DNA from: Collinsella sp.
Lineage (GTDB): Bacteria; Actinomycetota; Coriobacteriia; Coriobacteriales; Coriobacteriaceae
DNA: 19,205 nt
Assembly: GCA_019414265.1 (NCBI GenBank)
Contig: DXMJ01000026.1
Location: 1-19,205, forward strand
Direction: 5' to 3'
Below, piece by piece: positions 13,979 to 19,205 of the stretch. Position numbers and translations under genes: made by a program. Each line of letters starts with the position of its first letter. Positions within the stretch are counted from its first letter, which is position 1. The notes under the pieces are model-generated. The model saw only the letters and a program-made list of their open reading frames with translations. It made no database searches and was not told the origin of the DNA.

Positions 13979-14007
13979 ATCATACTAGCGCAAGCCCGGC
14001 GCCTCAC
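13979..14007 (-). promoter_or_regulatory. Possible mreB promoter
   Basis: TATGAT (13984-13979) is a good -10 box (5 of 6), but 17 bases upstream the -35 position reads GTGAGG, a poor match lying inside the hairpin at 13994-14026. The -10 box lies in a 7-bp repeat, GCTAGTA, present twice with a 13-base period. A promoter is expected here if the hairpin stops transcription; this is the best candidate, with weak support. Confidence 0.3.
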
Positions 14008-14026
14008 TTGCGGTGAAGCGCCGGGC
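13994..14026 (-). terminator. Strong hairpin without U-tract after the TPR gene
   Basis: GCCCGGCGC and GCGCCGGGC form a perfect 9-bp outer stem, continued by a U-G pair and four more pairs to a 5-base CGCAA loop, 14 pairs in all. It lies 22 bases after the TPR gene stop and 60 before mreB. The following bases are TTGCGCTAG, so the U-run of a classical terminator is missing. It probably ends or protects the upstream transcript, but could also be an mRNA element in front of mreB. Confidence 0.6.
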
Positions 14027-14048
14027 AAAGCTAAATCCCATAAGGTCA

Positions 14049-15353
14049 CTACTGGTTGTCAGCAGCCGAGAAATCCATATCGAGCGAAGAAACGGCCCAG
14101 CCGATATGGTTGTCGGAGCGCACGAATTTGACGGTGTACTCCTGCTCGCCGCCCTTGGACAGCGATGCCTTCACCTTGGCGGTCGTCTCGGTCATGGACT
14201 GATCCATGCCCTCGACGGACACGGTGGCACCCTGCGGAATCGAGGAGATGATCATCGACTTAGCGTCCTCGGACAGGCTCGAGGCCAGGCAAGACTCGGC
14301 CTTTGCGGCGTCACCGTCGCCGGCAGCCTGGAACAGATCGGTAACGACAGACTCCTGAGACGGGAAGCCAAAGCCGCGCGTGTAGGCAAAGCCCAGACCG
14401 CCCGCGGCGATCAAAATGAGCAGAAGCAGCACGATGAAGACTTTAAGACCCGTGTGGCGATGGCGACGACGGACCTTGGCCTGCTTACGATCCTGACGGT
14501 CCTGCTGGACCATCTCGGACTCGGACAGCGTAAAGAAGCCGGTGTCCGAGGGATCGGGCATAAACTGACCGGTCGCGCCCGTAGGATCGAGCGGATCGAC
14601 GGCAGGAGCGTCCATCGCGGGCGCCGGAGCCGTGGCCATAGCCGTCTGGGCAGACAGCGCGGCAAGCGAATCGTGCACGCGGGCAAGCTCATCGGCCTGC
14701 TCGGAGGTGAGCTGGTAGATGCCATCGGCAGTAGCGGCGTTAAAGGCGTCGAGTGCGTCGGAGGGACGGCCGGCGGCAGAAAGCGCCTGACCCATGCCGG
14801 CGTTGAGCGCACGCGTGTCGTCGCGGGGGCCGGCAAAGTCGATAGCCGTGCGGTAGGTCTCCACGGCATCCGCCGGACGGCCGAGCTTAATGAAGCAACG
14901 ACCGAGCTCGCCGAGTGCGGCGGCAGGAGCCGGATTGGCGCCGTCGATGGCAGCCTGACGGAAGGCGGTTCCCGCGTTGGCATAGTCGCCCGACTGGAAC
15001 AGCGCATTGCCCAGGCCCAGATAGGCCTTGAACGGCGTGGCATAGGAAGCATCCTGCGTAGCGGCAGAGAAAGCCTGAGCGGCCGTCGTGTAGTCGCCCA
15101 CGGCGGCGAGCGCCTTGCCGCGGTTGGTGAGCAGCGCGCCGCGCTTGCCGTAGGTACCGTCGTTGAGGGCGGCGGCATAGGCCTCGGCGGCCTCGGCATA
15201 CATGCCAAGGTGCATCAAGGCGTTGCCACGAAGGTGATCGGCCTCGCCCATAATCTCATCGGGAGTCTTTGCCGCCCCAAGCATCTGGGCTGCAGCAGAA
15301 AAATCACCCGCGCGGTAAGCGGCGCGGCCCTGTTGGATCAGCTGGCTATTCAA
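14049..15353 (-). CDS. TPR protein with one membrane span and extracellular domain
   Basis: No gene name is known to me. The 434-aa protein starts with a helical Ala-rich region of tetratricopeptide repeats (about 1-235); repeat signatures include LRGNALMHLGMYAEAAEAYAAAL (41-63), LTNRGKALAAVGDYTTAAQAF (75-95), LGLGNALFQSGDYANAGTAF (112-131) and LGRCFIKLGRPADAVETY-type spacing near 150-168. A Pro/Asp linker follows (about 240-280), then a very basic stretch (286-302), a membrane span (303-321) and an outer domain of about 110 residues resembling DUF4878-like small folds. The basic stretch places the TPR part in the cytosol. The start is TTG at 15353 after AAAGGGGA, 11 bases behind the cyclophilin gene. 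Role unknown; TPRs suggest it gathers partner proteins at the membrane. Confidence 0.82.
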   Translation of the reverse strand: MNSQLIQQGRAAYRAGDFSAAAQMLGAAKTPDEIMGEADHLRGNALMHLGMYAEAAEAYAAALNDGTYGKRGALLTNRGKALAAVGDYTTAAQAFSAATQDASYATPFKAYLGLGNALFQSGDYANAGTAFRQAAIDGANPAPAAALGELGRCFIKLGRPADAVETYRTAIDFAGPRDDTRALNAGMGQALSAAGRPSDALDAFNAATADGIYQLTSEQADELARVHDSLAALSAQTAMATAPAPAMDAPAVDPLDPTGATGQFMPDPSDTGFFTLSESEMVQQDRQDRKQAKVRRRHRHTGLKVFIVLLLLILIAAGGLGFAYTRGFGFPSQESVVTDLFQAAGDGDAAKAESCLASSLSEDAKSMIISSIPQGATVSVEGMDQSMTETTAKVKASLSKGGEQEYTVKFVRSDNHIGWAVSSLDMDFSAADNQ

Positions 15354-15364
15354 GGAAGTCCCCT

Positions 15365-15907
15365 TTACTCGTGAACGATCTCGACATGGACGATCTCGTC
15401 GCCGGCACGCAGCTGCGAAATCACATCGAGACCCTCGACCGTGGTACCAAAGACGGTGTAACCGGAATCGAGGTTATGCTGGGCACCCAGGCAGAAGTAG
15501 AACTGCGAACCCGCGGAATCGGGGTCCATGGAGCGTGCCATGGCAAGGGCGCCATCGACATGGCTGTTGCGCGGATTGGTGGCAAACTCGCCCTTGATGC
15601 AGTAGCCGGGGCCACCGGTACCGGGCATACCGTCGGGGCCCTCAAGACCGGCAGCGACGTCGGCGCCGGACATGTCGCGGGTATTGGGGTCGCCGCCCTG
15701 GATAACAAAACCGGGCACATAGCGATGGAACTTAAGGCCATCATAGAAGCCCATCGTGGAAAGCTCGCAGAAGTTCGCGACATGAATGGGAGCGCCCTCG
15801 CCGTCAAACTTGACCTTGATGGTACCCTTCGACGTCTCGATTACGGCGCACTCGTCGCCGACAAGCTGATACTCGGGCGTGTAGAGCTCTTTCTTAAAAC
15901 CAAACAT
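15365..15907 (-). CDS. Cyclophilin-type peptidyl-prolyl cis-trans isomerase
   Basis: A cyclophilin that speeds proline isomerisation in folding proteins. Active-site stretches are intact in the 180-aa sequence: KFHRYVPGFVIQGGDP (59-74, with the catalytic arginine R62), NSHVDGALAMARSMDPDSAGSQFYF (114-138, with Q135 and F136) and LDSGYTVFGTTVEGLDV (146-162). There is no signal peptide or membrane span, so it should act in the cytoplasm. The ATG at 15907 follows GGAAGG. A promoter of good quality precedes it, and the TPR protein gene follows 11 bases later, making a two-gene unit. Confidence 0.93.
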   Translation of the reverse strand: MFGFKKELYTPEYQLVGDECAVIETSKGTIKVKFDGEGAPIHVANFCELSTMGFYDGLKFHRYVPGFVIQGGDPNTRDMSGADVAAGLEGPDGMPGTGGPGYCIKGEFATNPRNSHVDGALAMARSMDPDSAGSQFYFCLGAQHNLDSGYTVFGTTVEGLDVISQLRAGDEIVHVEIVHE

Positions 15908-15946
15908 GTGGTTCCTTCCTCGTGCGTTTAAAGCATATTTGTACGA

Positions 15947-15976
15947 ATTGTAGCAATAAGCACGGGTTTACATCAA
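15947..15976 (-). promoter_or_regulatory. Promoter of the cyclophilin-TPR unit
   Basis: TTGATG (15976-15971) and TACAAT (15952-15947) are separated by 18 bases; the -10 box matches the consensus in 5 of 6 positions and the -35 in 4 of 6. The predicted start near 15940 gives a leader of about 33 bases. It fills the 107-bp gap after the zinc-ribbon gene, in which I saw no hairpin terminator. Confidence 0.62.
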
Positions 15977-16014
15977 TTGCGCACGTAGGTTATGCCGACT
16001 ATGGCGAACTAATT

Positions 16015-17157
16015 TTAGGAACGCTGCTGCGGCTTCCAGGAACCCACATTGGCATCGTACTGGTTCAGCGCGCTGTTGCCGCCCTGCGCGATGGGCGCCA
16101 GGATCTCGCTTTGGTGGGAACTCATCGACTCGCCATCGGGAATGGCCAGCGAGATATCCCAGCTCTGGCAGATCACGTCGACGCGCTCATACATCCACTC
16201 GGCAAGCTGCTTTAAGTGGGCGATGTCATCCGCATAGACCGTATCGTCCTGTACTTTCAGGTTGTTGAGCTCATCTTGCGTCTTTTTGATCTGGTCGCGT
16301 AGGGCGTAGGCACTCTGCGACAGCTCCTGACGGGTGGACAGCGGCGTTCGGAGATAACCGTTGTTAAAGGAATCGATGACCTCGCCGATCTGGTCCTCGT
16401 CAGCGTAGGACACGATGGTCTGATACAGACCATCGAGCCTGGTATAGAGCTGATCATCGGTGAGCACGGTTTCTTCCTGAACCACCTCGGCAGAATCGCC
16501 CTGCTTGGTATCGTCCTCAGTCGCCTCGCCCTTTTGACGCGTGGGGAAGGTGGTTTGTGCAGCTTGGCCAAACTGGTCGTAGAAGCCAGGCATAACACCC
16601 ATGGGATCGGTCGTCACGAACCAATAGGCACCACCGCACACGACGGCAAGGACCGCGATGATAATGAGCGGCTTGGGAATATGACGCTTATGCTTGTGAT
16701 AGGCGTCCTCGTCGGGGTGCACCTTGCGCTTGGGTTTTTGAGCATCGTCATGCAGGGAAACGGGCGTGGGAATATCGACCTTGGGGATACCGAAATCCTT
16801 ATCGAAAGCTGGCAGCACGCAGGTCTCATTGGGGTCGGCGGCGTCCGAAAGCACCGCAGCGGCAGAGGCCGGCGCATGCGGCACCTCGGTATCGATCTGC
16901 TCTTGCGTTAGGCGCGGAAAGCCCGCCGTGCGGCCCGCTGCCAGGTCGGATGCTGCCGCATCCTCGGAGAGGATACCCGGAGCGGGGCGTCCGCATTTGG
17001 GGCACGTACGATCATGCGGAGAAAGACGGGCACCGCAGCCCTCACAGAACACGAATTCGGTGTGCTCGGGACCATCGCCCGGACCCACATAGGCGTTGCA
17101 GTAGGGGCAGAACGAGGCGCCGTCCTCGATAGTCTTAAGGCAATGCGGGCAGATCAC
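16015..17157 (-). CDS. Membrane protein with two N-terminal zinc ribbons
   Basis: No gene name is known to me. The 380-aa product begins with two zinc-ribbon modules, shown by four CxxC pairs: C3/C6, C17/C20, C38/C41 and C52/C55, the last in RTCPKCGRP. A variable, Asp/Ala-rich linker follows (about 60-145), then a basic patch (KPKRKVHPDEDAYHKHKRH, 141-159), a membrane span (about 163-181) and an exterior domain of about 200 residues, with acidic and helical segments. The basic patch puts the zinc ribbons in the cytosol. I choose GTG at 17157, five bases after AAGAGG; this makes the protein start MICPHC, as zinc ribbons of this type do. A TTG seven codons upstream (17178) is the alternative. 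The layout resembles that of the TPR protein two genes on. Function unknown. Confidence 0.8.
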   Translation of the reverse strand: MICPHCLKTIEDGASFCPYCNAYVGPGDGPEHTEFVFCEGCGARLSPHDRTCPKCGRPAPGILSEDAAASDLAAGRTAGFPRLTQEQIDTEVPHAPASAAAVLSDAADPNETCVLPAFDKDFGIPKVDIPTPVSLHDDAQKPKRKVHPDEDAYHKHKRHIPKPLIIIAVLAVVCGGAYWFVTTDPMGVMPGFYDQFGQAAQTTFPTRQKGEATEDDTKQGDSAEVVQEETVLTDDQLYTRLDGLYQTIVSYADEDQIGEVIDSFNNGYLRTPLSTRQELSQSAYALRDQIKKTQDELNNLKVQDDTVYADDIAHLKQLAEWMYERVDVICQSWDISLAIPDGESMSSHQSEILAPIAQGGNSALNQYDANVGSWKPQQRS

Positions 17158-17162
17158 GGCAT

Positions 17163-17168
17163 CCTCTT
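17163..17168 (-). promoter_or_regulatory. Ribosome binding site deciding the zinc-ribbon gene start
   Basis: AAGAGG on the minus strand, five bases before the GTG at 17157. The competing TTG at 17178 would place this site inside its coding region. The rest of the gap up to 17260 shows no convincing promoter or hairpin. Confidence 0.55.
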
Positions 17169-17260
17169 TTCGAAGCAATTCAAATAATCGAGGTTAGAGC
17201 ATAACATCGCCACGGCCCTACAGGAGCAAGGCACCAATTCAACATCGCCAGGGCGCGTAG

Positions 17261-19205
17261 TTACTTCTTCTTTTTGCTCGGCATCGAGACTTTGATGCCT
17301 TGGGCGGACTTGGTTACGCGAGAGCGCTTGGCTCCGCTACCCTTCTTTTTCTTGGGCTGGGCCTGGGCCACGCCCTCGAGTGCGCGGGCCTCGGCCTCGC
17401 GAGCGGTGCGATCTTCGCGGCGCTGCGCCATGTCGGCGGCGACGCGCTTGGCAAAACGCTCGGCCGTCGAACCCGTCGAGCTCACCTTGCCGCCACCGCG
17501 ACCCAGGTGGACGCGCACACCGCGGCCAAAACCAGTTGCGGCATGACGACGACGCGGCTTGAGCGAATCCATCATCGTGGCGAGCTTAAAGAACACCGAG
17601 CAGGTAAAGACCACGATGACAGCCAAGATTACCATCTGGCCCATCGACAGGTTGGCAATAGACAGCAGCTCCGGGAATCCGATAACGCCCACCAGGATGC
17701 CGGCGACAACAAACACGAAGAGCACCACACGTAAGGGCGTGAGAGGCTGCGAGATGCGCCAGATCAGGCTGACGCTCACCGCGCACGACGAAAGCAGGCA
17801 CATCGTAGACAGCGTGAGCTGGCTAAAGCCAAACACGCGCGCCACAAAGATATCGAGCGCCGCGGCCAAAATGACCGCAATCGACGCCGGCAGTGCCCGC
17901 TTGAGCACGTTCGTCAGGAACGACCCCTTCACGCGAGCATTGTTGGGCTCCAGGCCCAACACAAAGCCCGGCGCGCCGATGCAGAAGAAGTTGATGAGCG
18001 TCATCTGAATCGGCTCGAAAGGGTACGGCGGCAGCGCGATGCACAGCGCCGCCAGGCCCATCGAGAACAGCGTCTTAGTCAGGAACAGCGAAGCCGAACG
18101 CTGCAGGTTGTTGATGGAGCGACGGCCCTCGGCCACCACGGCGGGCATCGAGGCAAAGTCGTTGTCGACGAGCTCGATCTCGGCCACGTTACGCGCGGCA
18201 TCGGAGCCGGCCGCCATGGCCACGGAGCAGTCGGCCTCCTTGAGCGCCAGCACGTCGTTGACGCCGTCGCCTGTCATGGCCACGGTGTGCTCGCGGCGCT
18301 TGAGCGCCTGCACGAGCTCGCGCTTCTGCTGCGGGGTCACACGACCAAAGACATGGTAGCGGTCCACTGCGGCATCGAGCTTGGCCGGCGTATCGAGCGT
18401 CGTGGCGTCCACATAAGCGTCCGCCCCCGGCACGCCCACCACGCGCGCGATCGACGACACCGTACGCGGGTCGTCGCCACTGATCACGTTGAGCGTCACG
18501 CCCTGCTCGTTAAAGTAGCCGATGGTCTCGGCCGCCGAGGTACGAATCTCGTCGCGGATGGTCACAAAGCCCACGGGCTCGGCCTCGCCCACCATATCGC
18601 CATCGGGCGTAAAGCCGTCCACGCGCGCCACCACGAGCACGCGGCAGGTATCGGCAAGCTCGGCGACACGGTTCTCGACCTGGGCAAACGCACGATCAGA
18701 GAGCACAAACTGCGCCGCACCCATCACATAGGAGCCCTGTGCAAACGACGCGCCGCTCCACTTTTTGGAAGACGAGAACGGAATGACCGACAGCGGCTCG
18801 GACACCTCGACCGGACGGTCGGCGTAATAGTTGAGCAGCGCCTGACAGGTCTCGTTGGCATCGGCCGAGGTCGCACGTGCGACGTTAGCCAGAGCAAAAT
18901 CGAGCACCGTGGTATCGACGGGAACGGCGGCGTCGCCCTCCCCCGCACCCATACCCTCGACCGGCAGCGGATACGTACCCACGACCTCCATGCGACCCGA
19001 CGTGATGGTGCCCGTCTTGTCCAGGCACAGCACGTCGACGCGAGCGAGCGTCTCGATGCAGTAAAGCTGCTGCGCCAGCACCTTGCGGCGGGCCAGGCGC
19101 ACCGTGGCGATGGCGAGCACCGACGAGGTCAGAAGCACCAGGCCTTGCGGGATCATGCCCAGCAGGGCGCCCACCGTGGACAGCAGCGCCGACGAAGGCA
19201 CATGA
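17261..19205 (-). CDS. P-type cation-transporting ATPase, C-terminal part (cut by window edge)
   Basis: An ATP-driven cation pump; the frame stays open to the right edge, so the N-terminal part with the actuator domain is outside. Numbered from the GTG codon at 19201, visible parts are: M4 (about 5-33) with IPQGL; the phosphorylation site D61 in DKTGT; the nucleotide-binding KKWSGAS (146-152); VISGDDPRT (239-247); the hinge TGDGVND (310-316); and six further spans between about 370 and 541. It resembles the CtpE-like branch of P-type ATPases (cation, perhaps Ca2+). M4 has Gln where Ca2+ pumps have the acidic PEG residue. A basic tail of about 100 residues rich in Arg, Lys and Ala follows the last span and ends PSKKKK. 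Substrate uncertain. Confidence 0.88.
   Translation of the reverse strand, partial: HVPSSALLSTVGALLGMIPQGLVLLTSSVLAIATVRLARRKVLAQQLYCIETLARVDVLCLDKTGTITSGRMEVVGTYPLPVEGMGAGEGDAAVPVDTTVLDFALANVARATSADANETCQALLNYYADRPVEVSEPLSVIPFSSSKKWSGASFAQGSYVMGAAQFVLSDRAFAQVENRVAELADTCRVLVVARVDGFTPDGDMVGEAEPVGFVTIRDEIRTSAAETIGYFNEQGVTLNVISGDDPRTVSSIARVVGVPGADAYVDATTLDTPAKLDAAVDRYHVFGRVTPQQKRELVQALKRREHTVAMTGDGVNDVLALKEADCSVAMAAGSDAARNVAEIELVDNDFASMPAVVAEGRRSINNLQRSASLFLTKTLFSMGLAALCIALPPYPFEPIQMTLINFFCIGAPGFVLGLEPNNARVKGSFLTNVLKRALPASIAVILAAALDIFVARVFGFSQLTLSTMCLLSSCAVSVSLIWRISQPLTPLRVVLFVFVVAGILVGVIGFPELLSIANLSMGQMVILAVIVVFTCSVFFKLATMMDSLKPRRRHAATGFGRGVRVHLGRGGGKVSSTGSTAERFAKRVAADMAQRREDRTAREAEARALEGVAQAQPKKKKGSGAKRSRVTKSAQGIKVSMPSKKKK

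Noticed and set aside
14013..15374. 453-codon open frame on the plus strand
   Set aside because: Antisense to the TPR gene, with low-complexity Gly/Arg/Leu composition. The minus-strand frame has clear TPR repeats and a membrane span.
17203..17250. 10-bp repeat AACATCGCCA in the gap before the zinc-ribbon gene (17203-17212 and 17241-17250)
   Set aside because: Short, not palindromic and not placed near a recognisable promoter. Could be chance; no function claimed.

Overview
The window is a dense, GC-rich bacterial chromosome segment. All 18 genes I can support, plus a 13-codon gene start at the left edge, lie on the minus strand, so they read from right to left. Gene content and order (an L21-L27-Obg-NadD-YqeK-RsfS cluster and a complete mreBCD-mrdA-rodA elongasome cluster), frequent TTG starts and actinobacterial-style proteins suggest a member of the Coriobacteriia, probably Collinsella or a close relative. 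That placement is an inference from general resemblance, not a database match. No gap exceeds 300 bases; the longest is 40-237 (198 bp). I saw no tRNA, rRNA or CRISPR array.

Right part (13994-19205), in transcription order: a P-type cation ATPase cut by the window edge; a membrane protein with two N-terminal zinc ribbons and an extracellular domain; then, behind its own good promoter, a cyclophilin-type peptidyl-prolyl isomerase and a TPR protein with one membrane span and an extracellular domain. A strong 14-bp hairpin ends this block.

Middle part (4328-13933): mreB, mreC, mreD, mrdA (PBP2) and rodA encode the lateral cell-wall synthesis machine, in tight operon spacing. They are followed without a clear break by a DUF697-like membrane protein whose N-terminal part looks like a GTPase fold without a P-loop, and by the uncharacterised radical SAM pair TIGR03960 and TIGR03936, which overlap by ATGA.

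Left part (164-4331): a near-consensus promoter, whose -35 box contains the stop codon of the TIGR03936 gene, drives rplU and rpmA. A terminator-like hairpin sits between rpmA and obg and touches the obg ribosome binding site, so the ribosomal proteins are probably made in excess over the downstream Obg, NadD, YqeK and RsfS. Those four link 50S assembly (Obg), NAD synthesis (NadD), dinucleotide alarmone removal (YqeK) and ribosome silencing (RsfS). A clear intrinsic terminator at 164-194 ends the cluster.

Left edge (1-217): beyond rsfS lie two copies of a 17-bp interrupted palindrome and the start of a zinc-ribbon protein. This may be the end of an insertion sequence or a separate regulated gene.

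I found no clearly unprecedented multi-gene system. The best leads are the DUF697-like protein with its radical SAM neighbours, the paired cytosol-span-exterior proteins beside the ATPase, the hairpin in front of obg, and the palindrome pair at the left edge.
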